Assembly (NCBI GenBank): GCA_017472115.1
Contig: JAFUQW010000014.1
Coordinates: 1-13,105 of the forward strand
DNA from: Bacteroidales bacterium
Lineage (GTDB): Bacteria > Bacteroidota > Bacteroidia > Bacteroidales > UBA932
Length of the DNA: 13,105 nt
Reading direction: 5' to 3'
A program made the position numbers and the translations under genes. Under the pieces are notes generated by a model. The model did no database searches, was not told the DNA's origin, and saw only the letters and a list, made by a program, of their open reading frames with translations. The stretch's first letter is position 1; the number at the start of each line of letters is the position of its first letter. Of the stretch, positions 6,990 through 13,105 are shown piece after piece.

Positions 6990-8624
6990 ATGAAAGAAAT
7001 GAAAAAGATATATATCATCTTGTCAGCCGTAATGCTGACAGCCTGTGTCAACGACTTGAACACACTGCCTCTGAACAAGACGGAGCCTGTTTCCGAATAT
7101 GTATATGGCAGTTCGGCACAAGCCTACACGGACGGTCTCGCCCGGCTGTACTTCCAGTTCGTATCCAACGACCTGACGGACCTCCAGCAGATGGACGGAG
7201 GTGCATCGGAACTGATAAGGGCCTTCTGGTCTGTACAGGAGACCACCACGGATGCAGCGAAATGCTCATGGGAGAACGACTCCTGGGTAAGAGCCCTCAA
7301 CACCGACACTTGGGACGGATCACAGAATGATGCGGTCTATGCAGTCTATGTACGCTCTCTTCAAGGGATAGCATACGTAAATGAATATCTGCGCCAGACC
7401 ACTTACGAAAAACTTTCCGCAAGAGGGGTCTCAGCCGAGCTTATGAACACCATCAACGGCTATCGTGACGAAGCGAGATTCATCAGAGCCTATCTCTACT
7501 GGATAGCCTTGGACTGCTTCGGAAGCGTTCCTTTCTCTACAGAGGACTCCCCTTTCGGAGGTACCTACATACCTCCCCAGGCATCACGGAGCGACATCTT
7601 CGATTATTGCGTAAGCGAGCTTGAAAGCCTGCGCTCCGAGACAAGCGGACTGGCAGCTCCGGGGAGCCTTTATCCACGTGCAGACCGCGGATCGGCAGCA
7701 GGCCTGCTTGCCCGTCTGTACCTGAATGCGGAAGTCTATACCGACACACCGATGTGGACAGAAGCGAAAGAGGTGTGCGAAGACATCTTCAGCATGGGAT
7801 ATTCCCTGAGTCCTGATTACGAAGCTCTTTTCAGAGGTGACAACGGAGAGAATCCTGAAGCTGTCGGTGAAATGCTCTGGGCCATTTCATACGATTCGTC
7901 GAGAACGATATCCTACGGAGGTACCACTTATCTTCTCGCAGCCTCTCTTGCCGCAACCGACATCACCGACCTGTCCAAACCTAACGGACAGATAAACGGA
8001 TGGGCCGGTCTGCGTGTACCATATGAATATGTGTCTGAGTTCTTCGATGTAAAGGGGCAGGATTATGTCACCGGCAGATACGAAACCGATGACGCGCGCG
8101 GAAGAATATTCTATATCAAAGGCCGCAGCGAATCGATGGAAGACGCCTTATATGTGTTCATGAACGGATGGTCCTGCCTGAAATTCAACAACATACCGCA
8201 TGATGTGACGGAAGAGGCCTATCTGCCTGTAGCAAGCACAAACTCATCATCCGACGTTGATTTCCCAATGATAAGGCTTGCTGAAATCTATCTTGTCTAT
8301 GCAGAGGCCTGCATGCATACGGGGAATGAGTCCCTCGGCCTTGAGAAGCTTTCGGAGCTATCTGCCCGGGCAGGCGTCCCACCTCCTTCAGAAATCACGT
8401 CTGACTTCCTCATGAGGGAGAGGGCCCGCGAACTGATGTGGGAGGCGCATCGCCGCACAGACCTGATCAGATACGGACTCTTCGACAGTGCAGACTACCT
8501 CTGGCCTTACAAAGGCGGAGATTCTTTTGCAGGTCAGTCTTTTCCTGCCTACAGACGTATCTTCCCGATCCCTCCTACAGAACTTGCCGTCAACAGCGGA
8601 CTCAAGCAGAATCCCGGATATTAG
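6990..8624 (+). CDS. SusD/RagB-family surface glycan-binding lipoprotein, possibly alpha-glucan type
   Basis: The protein has 544 residues. A lipoprotein signal peptide ends in the lipobox LTAC, with C19 as the lipidated residue. Starting at M4 (base 6999) would give an equally good signal, so the exact start is uncertain. Family features are YRDEARFIRAYLYWIALDCFG with VPFSTED in the TPR-like half, FPMIRLAEIYLVYAEA near the C-terminus, RARELMWEAHRRTDLIRYG, and the closing FPIPPTELAVNSGLKQNPGY. The segments LQQMDGGASELIRAFWSVQE and YLWPYKGGD resemble, from memory, the SusD-proper lineage linked to starch and maltodextrin rather than other glycans. It acts as the lid of the SusC barrel at the cell surface and captures substrate. 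It is last in the operon: a long hairpin lies about 20 bp after the stop, and no enzyme gene follows on this strand. Confidence 0.93.
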   Translation: MKEMKKIYIILSAVMLTACVNDLNTLPLNKTEPVSEYVYGSSAQAYTDGLARLYFQFVSNDLTDLQQMDGGASELIRAFWSVQETTTDAAKCSWENDSWVRALNTDTWDGSQNDAVYAVYVRSLQGIAYVNEYLRQTTYEKLSARGVSAELMNTINGYRDEARFIRAYLYWIALDCFGSVPFSTEDSPFGGTYIPPQASRSDIFDYCVSELESLRSETSGLAAPGSLYPRADRGSAAGLLARLYLNAEVYTDTPMWTEAKEVCEDIFSMGYSLSPDYEALFRGDNGENPEAVGEMLWAISYDSSRTISYGGTTYLLAASLAATDITDLSKPNGQINGWAGLRVPYEYVSEFFDVKGQDYVTGRYETDDARGRIFYIKGRSESMEDALYVFMNGWSCLKFNNIPHDVTEEAYLPVASTNSSSDVDFPMIRLAEIYLVYAEACMHTGNESLGLEKLSELSARAGVPPPSEITSDFLMRERARELMWEAHRRTDLIRYGLFDSADYLWPYKGGDSFAGQSFPAYRRIFPIPPTELAVNSGLKQNPGY

Positions 8625-8643
8625 CGATACGTGAAAAGCGTTC

Positions 8644-8692
8644 ATGAAACAGCCACGGAAATCCCGAGCGGGATTTCCGTGGCTGCTTTCAT
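8644..8692. terminator. Long bidirectional terminator hairpin between susD and the DUF3127 gene
   Basis: CAGCCACGGAAATCCC (8650-8665) pairs perfectly with GGGATTTCCGTGGCTG (8670-8685) around the tetraloop GAGC. Past a one-base bulge, the pairing continues as ATGAAA/TTTCAT. Convergent genes end on both sides (8624 plus, 8706 minus), so it can serve both transcripts. T-runs are short on either strand, but the 16-bp GC-rich core is very stable. Confidence 0.85.
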
Positions 8693-8705
8693 ATGCCGTA
8701 TGTTC

Positions 8706-9179
8706 TCAGAACGGAAGGTCGTCGTCAGAAAGAGAGGAACTGTAATCCTCGGCGACAGGCATCGGTGCCGACTGCACATCTGCCGGAGTGCTGTAAGCAC
8801 CTGCACTGGCGGCATAAGGGTTGGTCTGACCACCTGACTGGTGTGTTCCTGTCGGAGCCCCGTAACTTCCTGCTGAAGCCGCATAGTCATTCTGCGGTAC
8901 TCCTGCCGGCTCTATGCGCCATGCCCTCACATCTGTGAACCAGCGGCCGTTATACTCACGGCTGCTGAGATTGAAGGAGATCTTCACCTTGTCACCGACC
9001 TGATACTTGTCCAGCTCCCTGACCTTGTCTTCTCCCCAGACATTCATGCAGACCTGTGACGGGAAGTTACCTTCCTGATACTCAAAGACAAACTCCTGCT
9101 TGGACCATGCGCCTCTCGCTGATGTGCCGGTCTGGACATTGAGTTTCCTTAAGATCCTTCCTTCGAGTTCCATAGCCAT
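8706..9179 (-). CDS. DUF3127 protein with an SSB-like acidic C-terminal tail
   Basis: The protein has 157 residues. Residues 1-90 (MELEGRILRKLNVQTGTSARGAWSKQ, in part) match the Bacteroidota family I recognise as DUF3127. This is a small, beta-rich, probably OB-like domain with aromatic and basic positions such as KQEFVFEYQEG, NVWGEDKVREL and YNGRWFTDVRAWRIE. A glycine/alanine/serine/tyrosine-rich disordered linker (94-148) contains two near-copies of YAASAGxY (99-106 and 122-129). The protein ends SDDDLPF, like the DDDIPF interaction tip of single-stranded-DNA-binding protein. DNA binding is an inference from this architecture; the family has no assigned function that I know of. It starts 2 bp after the FKBP stop, so the two are co-transcribed. 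Starting at M3 instead of M1 is possible. Confidence 0.85.
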   Translation of the reverse strand: MAMELEGRILRKLNVQTGTSARGAWSKQEFVFEYQEGNFPSQVCMNVWGEDKVRELDKYQVGDKVKISFNLSSREYNGRWFTDVRAWRIEPAGVPQNDYAASAGSYGAPTGTHQSGGQTNPYAASAGAYSTPADVQSAPMPVAEDYSSSLSDDDLPF

Positions 9180-9181
9180 GA

Positions 9182-9928
9182 TTATTTCTTCTCTGCAGGA
9201 ACGAACTTGCCGACCTTGAGAACCTCTACATCAAAGATGAGAGTAGAGTTAGGCTCGATGCCGCGGTTTCCTCTCTCGCCGTATGCAAGGTTTGCAGGAA
9301 TATAGAGAGTTGCCTTTCCACCCTCACCGAGGAGGCCGAGACCCTCTGTCCATCCCTTGATCACGCGGTTGGCTACGAACTGTGTGTTCTCGTTCTCGTC
9401 GAACACTGTACCGTCAAGAAGAGTACCCTTGTAGTTTACCCATACAGTATCCTGTGGAGCGACCTTCTCGGCTGCACCCTCAGCGATGATTGTATATTGG
9501 AGACCGCTTGCAGTAGTGTCAACATTCTCTTTCTTGGCGTTCTTTGCAAGGAACTCCTTCTCCTTTGCGATGTTGAGAGCTGCCTTGTATGACTGCTTCT
9601 TCGAAATGAATCCGTTGAGGATAGTACCCATCTTGTTAGGGTCGATGTCGAACTGAGTACCGAAGTCCTCATCGTATGGAGAACCCTCTGCCTTGAGGAA
9701 GTCCTGCATACCCTTCTTGAGCTGAGCCATATCGAGCTCATTGAGGTCAGCTGCGAAATTGTTACCCTTGAGGAATGAACCGAAGTTCACACCGATGAGG
9801 TAGCTCACTGAGTCAACCTCAGCCGCTGTAGGAAGTTCAACACCTTCAACCTTCACAGTCTCCTGTGATCCGCATGAAATCGCGAGTGTCGCCACAAGCG
9901 CTGCTGCAAAAATCTTGATTGCTTTCAT
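9182..9928 (-). CDS. FKBP-type peptidyl-prolyl cis-trans isomerase, lipoprotein
   Basis: The protein has 248 residues. A lipoprotein signal ([19 protein letters not shown]) puts the lipidated cysteine at C19, so the mature protein is membrane-anchored and faces the periplasm or surface. Residues about 35-135 form an FKBP_N-type helical dimerisation and chaperone region ([23 protein letters not shown], charged helix to 134). Residues about 155-240 form the catalytic FKBP domain. Its active-site residues are visible: Y166 in VNYKG, F176/D177 in GTVFDE, V189-I190 and W193 in [11 protein letters not shown]216 in LAYGERG, and F232 in [10 protein letters not shown]. The usual IPPN loop reads IEPN here. 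The layout is like Mip, FkpA and FklB foldases, which assist folding of exported proteins. It is first in an operon with the DUF3127 gene and is preceded by a clear Bacteroidota -7 element. Confidence 0.93.
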   Translation of the reverse strand: MKAIKIFAAALVATLAISCGSQETVKVEGVELPTAAEVDSVSYLIGVNFGSFLKGNNFAADLNELDMAQLKKGMQDFLKAEGSPYDEDFGTQFDIDPNKMGTILNGFISKKQSYKAALNIAKEKEFLAKNAKKENVDTTASGLQYTIIAEGAAEKVAPQDTVWVNYKGTLLDGTVFDENENTQFVANRVIKGWTEGLGLLGEGGKATLYIPANLAYGERGNRGIEPNSTLIFDVEVLKVGKFVPAEKK

Positions 9929-9969
9929 TTTAGTATGTTTTAATTGTTTATAATTGTCAATTCAACCTG

Positions 9970-9977
9970 CAAAGATA
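9970..9977 (-). promoter_or_regulatory. -7 element of the FKBP-DUF3127 operon promoter
   Basis: On the minus strand this reads TATCTTTG, an exact match to the Bacteroidota -7 consensus TAnnTTTG. It lies about 42 bp before the FKBP ATG, giving a leader of roughly 35 nt. The -33 region has no good TTTG, which is common at strong -7 matches. Confidence 0.6.
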
Positions 9978-10217
9978 ACCATTTTTTTGATTCATGATAA
10001 TTTTTCAGCATCCGCGGCATCAAGAGAAGCTGAAGCGGCATGAATCGCGGCGGGTTTCATGATCGGTAAACATCTGCTAATCAGCAAAATAACACGTTTG
10101 GACCGACATCCCCGCCATGCGAGCCAGGCATATTAACGCACTGATAATCTGAGATTTGCGAATCACGGGGGCGAAGTAACACCATCTGCAGTTTTTGTCA
10201 TCATGGCAAAGAAAAAT

Positions 10218-10249
10218 TTTGAGTTGTCAGAAAAAATGAGTTAACTTAG
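10218..10249 (+). promoter_or_regulatory. Candidate Bacteroidota-type promoter of recQ
   Basis: TTTG (10218-10221) is followed after 20 bp by TAACTTAG (10242-10249), one mismatch from TAnnTTTG, with canonical spacing. The predicted leader is only about 15 nt and has no Shine-Dalgarno motif before the ATG at 10270. Confidence 0.6.
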
Positions 10250-10269
10250 TATGCTAAAATTTTCCGGTT

Positions 10270-12468
10270 ATGACGATAGACAACGCCACTCTTCACGCCA
10301 AACTGAAAGAATTCTTCGGATTTGACTCGTTCAAGGCCGATCAGGAAAGGGTCATCAATCATCTCGTTGACGGCAACAATGCCTTTGTACTCATGCCTAC
10401 CGGCGGAGGCAAATCCTTATGCTACCAGCTTCCTGCCCTTGTGATGGAAGGCACGGCCATCGTCATTTCACCGCTCATCGCCCTGATGAAGAATCAGGTC
10501 GATGCTATCAGGGGATTCGTGGCCGGAAACGACGGCATAGCACATTTCCTCAATTCCTCCCTCAACAAGGCCCAGCTCACCGAAGTACGCAAAGACCTCC
10601 TGTCCGGAGCCACCAAGCTGCTGTACGTGGCACCGGAGTCATTGACCAAGGCGGAAAACGTGGCGCTGCTCAAAGAGATAAAGATTTCCTTCTATGCAGT
10701 TGACGAGGCACATTGCATTTCAGAATGGGGACACGACTTCAGACCGGAATACAGACGCATACGCAATATAATAGAGGAAATCGGAGTCGCACCGATCATA
10801 GCTCTTACGGCCACAGCCACTCCGAAGGTACAGAGCGACATCATCAAGAATCTCGGAATGACTGATGCCACCGTATTCAAATCATCATTCAACCGCCCTA
10901 ACCTTTATTATGAGATAAGGGACAAGGCCGATCCTAAACGAGACATAATCAAATACATAAAGCAGCACCCGGGCCGTTCCGGAATCATCTACTGTCTCAG
11001 CAGGAAAAAGGTGGAGGAACTTGCCGAACTGCTCAACATCAACGGCATCAAGGCAGCCCCATACCATGCAGGACTCGACGCCAAGACCCGTGCAGAGAAT
11101 CAGGACAGGTTCCTGATGGAGGAGATCGACGTGATAGTGGCCACGATAGCTTTCGGAATGGGTATCGACAAGCCGGATGTGCGTTTCGTCATCCACTATG
11201 ACATTCCGAAAAGCATCGAGGGATACTATCAGGAGACCGGACGTGCAGGCCGCGACGGGAAAGTCGGAGAATGCATCACTTTCTACAGCTACAAGGACAT
11301 ACAGAAACTTGAGAAATTCATGCAGGGCAAGCCTATAGCCGAGCAGGAGATAGGCAAGCAGCTGCTCATGGAGACCGTAGCGTACGCAGAGTCGAATTCA
11401 TGCCGCAGAAAGCTGCTGCTCAACTACTTCGGCGAAGAATATAATGTAGAGAACTGTGGCGCCTGCGACAACTGTCTGCATCCGAAGAAACAGTTCGACG
11501 GACGCGAGGAGATGGCCATGGTCATCGAACTGATACAGTCGCTGCCGGAACATTTCAAGATCGAACACATATCCAACATTCTTGCAGGTGAGATAAATTC
11601 CATAATCAAGTCATACAAGCACGACAAGCTGGAACTGTTCGGCGCCGGAAAGGACCATTCTGCCCGTTTCTGGAGTGCAGTCATCCATCAGGGGATCGTC
11701 CTGCACCTGATCCACAAGGACATCGAGTCTTACGGACTGCTTTCCGTGACTGAAAAAGGAAAGGAATTCTATAACGAGCCTTATGTCCTGATGCTCACCG
11801 AGGACAGGGAATTTGCCGAAGGCGAGGATGACGATGACGATGTGGCAGGAGCTCCGGCACGTGGCGGCGGAGGTGGAGACGAGCAGCTGCTTGCGATGCT
11901 CAAGGATCTGAGAAGGGATGTGGCAAGAAAGAAGAATCTTCAGCCGTGGGTGATTTTCGGAGACCCTTCACTGGAGGACATGTCGATAATGTACCCTGTC
12001 ACCATCGACGAGCTCAAGAACTGCCAGGGCGTCGGCGAGGGCAAGGCAAGGAAGTTCGGCAAGGAGTTCCTGTCCCTCATTGCTAAATATGTGGAAGAGA
12101 ACGACATAGAGCGCCCGGACGACTTCGTGATGAAGTCCATAGTGAACAAGTCAGTCAACAAGGTATATATCATCCAGAGCATCGACCGCAAGCTTCCGCT
12201 CGAAGATATTGCAAGTTCTAAAGGTCTCGACATGGAAGAACTTATGGATGAGATAGAAGCCATTGTATATTCCGGCACCAAGCTCAATCTCGACTACTAC
12301 ATAGAGCAGACTCTCGACGATGACGTTGTCGAAGAGATCTATGATTATTTCAAGGAAGAAGCCGAGTCAGACGCGCTTGAATCCGTCATGGAAGACCTGG
12401 GAGACGATTACGACGAAATGGAGGTGAGACTTGTAAGGATAAAGTTCCTCTGCGAAGTTGCAAACTGA
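10270..12468 (+). CDS. recQ: ATP-dependent DNA helicase RecQ
   Basis: This 732-residue protein is a 3'-5' superfamily 2 helicase acting in recombination and replication-fork repair. All motifs are intact: a RecQ motif-0 region with Q25 (FGFDSFKADQERVI), Walker A MPTGGGKS (42-49), DEAH (145-148), motif III TATATP (180-185), motif IV IIYCLSRKK, motif V VATIAFGMGIDKP, and motif VI QETGRAGRDG (321-330). A zinc subdomain follows with C378, C396, C399 and C402, then a winged-helix RQC region (about 408-510). A linker of alternating acidic and glycine runs (about 517-538, DDDDD and GGGGG) separates it from an HRDC domain (about 546-616, VTIDELKNCQGVGEGKARKF). A C-terminal tail (about 617-732) resembles an HTH_40-type module (LPLEDIASSKGLDMEELMDEI). 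This long form is typical of Bacteroidota RecQ. It ends flush against the convergent miaA stop codon. Confidence 0.96.
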   Translation: MTIDNATLHAKLKEFFGFDSFKADQERVINHLVDGNNAFVLMPTGGGKSLCYQLPALVMEGTAIVISPLIALMKNQVDAIRGFVAGNDGIAHFLNSSLNKAQLTEVRKDLLSGATKLLYVAPESLTKAENVALLKEIKISFYAVDEAHCISEWGHDFRPEYRRIRNIIEEIGVAPIIALTATATPKVQSDIIKNLGMTDATVFKSSFNRPNLYYEIRDKADPKRDIIKYIKQHPGRSGIIYCLSRKKVEELAELLNINGIKAAPYHAGLDAKTRAENQDRFLMEEIDVIVATIAFGMGIDKPDVRFVIHYDIPKSIEGYYQETGRAGRDGKVGECITFYSYKDIQKLEKFMQGKPIAEQEIGKQLLMETVAYAESNSCRRKLLLNYFGEEYNVENCGACDNCLHPKKQFDGREEMAMVIELIQSLPEHFKIEHISNILAGEINSIIKSYKHDKLELFGAGKDHSARFWSAVIHQGIVLHLIHKDIESYGLLSVTEKGKEFYNEPYVLMLTEDREFAEGEDDDDDVAGAPARGGGGGDEQLLAMLKDLRRDVARKKNLQPWVIFGDPSLEDMSIMYPVTIDELKNCQGVGEGKARKFGKEFLSLIAKYVEENDIERPDDFVMKSIVNKSVNKVYIIQSIDRKLPLEDIASSKGLDMEELMDEIEAIVYSGTKLNLDYYIEQTLDDDVVEEIYDYFKEEAESDALESVMEDLGDDYDEMEVRLVRIKFLCEVAN

Positions 12469-12471
12469 TCA
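12466..12471. other. Abutting convergent stop codons (TGATCA) of recQ and miaA
   Basis: The recQ stop TGA (12466-12468) and the miaA stop, read TCA on the plus strand (12469-12471), are adjacent with no intergenic base. They form a 6-bp palindrome. There is no room for a dedicated terminator between the genes, so each transcript must end inside the other's coding sequence or at a downstream site. Confidence 0.9.
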
Positions 12472-13105
12472 GAGTTCCAGCCAGCGGATGTCTTTGTCGC
12501 GATTCCAGTAGGAGAGCTGGCGCTTGGCGTAGTGGCGGGTGTTGCGCTGGATTAGTTCTATGGCGCGGTCCAGAGTGGTCACGGGGCCGTCTCCAGGGGT
12601 GGTCGGAGTCCAGCCTTCTGCCGAGACTTTTCCGTCCTGATAATCAAACCAATCGAATATTTCCTTGTATCCTACGGTCTGAAGGGCCGCGAAGTCGCGA
12701 TATTGCGTAAGCGAGCGGACTTCATCGACCAGACCGTCATCGATCATCTGAAGCACACGACGGTTGATACGGTCATAAAGGACTTCACGAGGCCTTGTGA
12801 GTCCGATCTTCTCAATCTCGAAATCCCGGGACTTGCGGGAAGATGTCTTGAACGACGAGAAAGGTCTGCCGGTCATCAGGCATACCTCCAAGGCCCGGAC
12901 CACCCTCTGACCGTTGGCTATGTCGATCGAGGCATAGCTTTCCGGATCCAGTTTCTTAAGTTCAAGACGAAGAGACTCCACCCCTTCTTCATGCAGACGG
13001 GTCATGAGCTCGTTTCTGAGCTGCAGGTCGGCTGATGGAAAATCATCGAGACCGTTCACAAGGGCATCGATATAAAAGCCCGAACCTCCGGCCATCACGA
13101 GAGTA
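12469..13105 (-). CDS. miaA: tRNA dimethylallyltransferase MiaA, C-terminal part (5' end outside the window)
   Basis: The visible part is 211 codons plus the stop. The reading frame is open to the window edge (TLVMAGGSG upstream of the first in-window Met), so the N-terminal P-loop is missing only because the window ends. MiaA transfers a dimethylallyl group to N6 of A37 in tRNAs reading codons that begin with U. Supporting motifs are MAGGSGFYIDALVNGLDD, the ANGQRVVRALEVCLMTGRPFS segment (substrate pocket and insertion-domain border), YDRINRRVLQMIDDGLVDEV, LQTVGYKEIFDWFD, and RNTRHYAKRQLSYWNRDKDI near the C-terminus. Between GYKEIFDWFD and LDRAIELI there is an extra stretch rich in Pro, Thr and Gly (KVSAEGWTPTTPGDGPVT), longer than the usual short link there. 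It is convergent with recQ. Confidence 0.93.
   Translation of the reverse strand, partial: TLVMAGGSGFYIDALVNGLDDFPSADLQLRNELMTRLHEEGVESLRLELKKLDPESYASIDIANGQRVVRALEVCLMTGRPFSSFKTSSRKSRDFEIEKIGLTRPREVLYDRINRRVLQMIDDGLVDEVRSLTQYRDFAALQTVGYKEIFDWFDYQDGKVSAEGWTPTTPGDGPVTTLDRAIELIQRNTRHYAKRQLSYWNRDKDIRWLEL

Larger units (their letters stand above)
9929..10269. other. Gene-free divergent spacer between the FKBP gene and recQ
   Basis: These 341 bp hold promoter-like sequences at both ends (9970-9977 minus, 10218-10249 plus) and no ORF I would call. The GC-richer middle (about 10010-10200) contains GCGGCAT twice at a 21-bp period (10014-10020 and 10035-10041). An 11-codon ORF at 10117-10152 is followed in frame by further open stretches separated by stops. 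No tRNA, rRNA or strong hairpin was recognised. The unusual length of the middle could hide a small RNA or a dispersed repeat. Confidence 0.6.

Noticed and set aside
10000..10200. A CRISPR array, tRNA or mobile-element end in the long spacer.
   Set aside because: There are no regularly spaced repeats beyond one 7-bp pair, no cloverleaf, no terminal inverted repeats and no transposase.
10203..10244. A 13-codon ORF MAKKNFELSEKMS just before recQ.
   Set aside because: It overlaps the candidate recQ promoter, has no upstream signals and no recognised homologue. It is too short to support as a gene.

Overview
The window reads as chromosomal DNA of a Bacteroidota member, most likely order Bacteroidales. 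It carries SusC/RagA and SusD/RagB outer-membrane uptake genes, a DUF3127 protein, an FKBP lipoprotein and a RecQ of about 730 residues with a long C-terminal tail. Starts lack Shine-Dalgarno motifs, and several intergenic spacers hold sequences resembling the Bacteroidota -33/-7 promoter (TTTG and TAnnTTTG). Base composition looks mid-range. A genus cannot be named from the sequence alone.

Left third (1-3875). On the minus strand, an SLC45/GPH-like sugar permease gene (214-1521) runs into the first 37 codons of a SusC-type receptor that leaves the window at base 1. Divergent from it, across a 201-bp spacer, is a two-gene signalling operon: a LytS/YehU-type membrane histidine kinase (1723-3075) and a LytTR-type response regulator (3079-3837). 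A strong 16-bp hairpin (3839-3875) follows the regulator.

Middle (3936-8692). A complete SusC (1013 aa) and SusD (544 aa) pair lies downstream of the regulator. It ends at a long hairpin, with no glycoside hydrolase, SusE/F-like lipoprotein, sigma/anti-sigma pair or hybrid sensor in view. SusD has an alpha-glucan (SusD-proper) flavour at its C-terminus, which fits the disaccharide/maltodextrin-type permease at the left edge. The region therefore looks like two back-to-back carbohydrate uptake units around a LytS/LytTR system, an unusual regulator for Sus-type genes.

Right third (8693-13105). This is housekeeping DNA. A minus-strand operon encodes an FKBP-type prolyl isomerase lipoprotein and, 2 bp downstream, a DUF3127 protein shaped like an SSB: a small N-terminal domain, a low-complexity linker and a DDDLPF tail. 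A 341-bp gene-free divergent spacer with promoter-like sequences facing both ways separates it from recQ. RecQ converges with miaA (partial) with no intergenic base: the two stop codons form the palindrome TGATCA.

The most interesting points are the LytS/LytTR-SusCD association, the orphan SusCD pair, and an SSB-tail protein encoded next to RecQ, a helicase whose E. coli homologue binds the SSB tail. No IS element, CRISPR array, rRNA or tRNA was seen.
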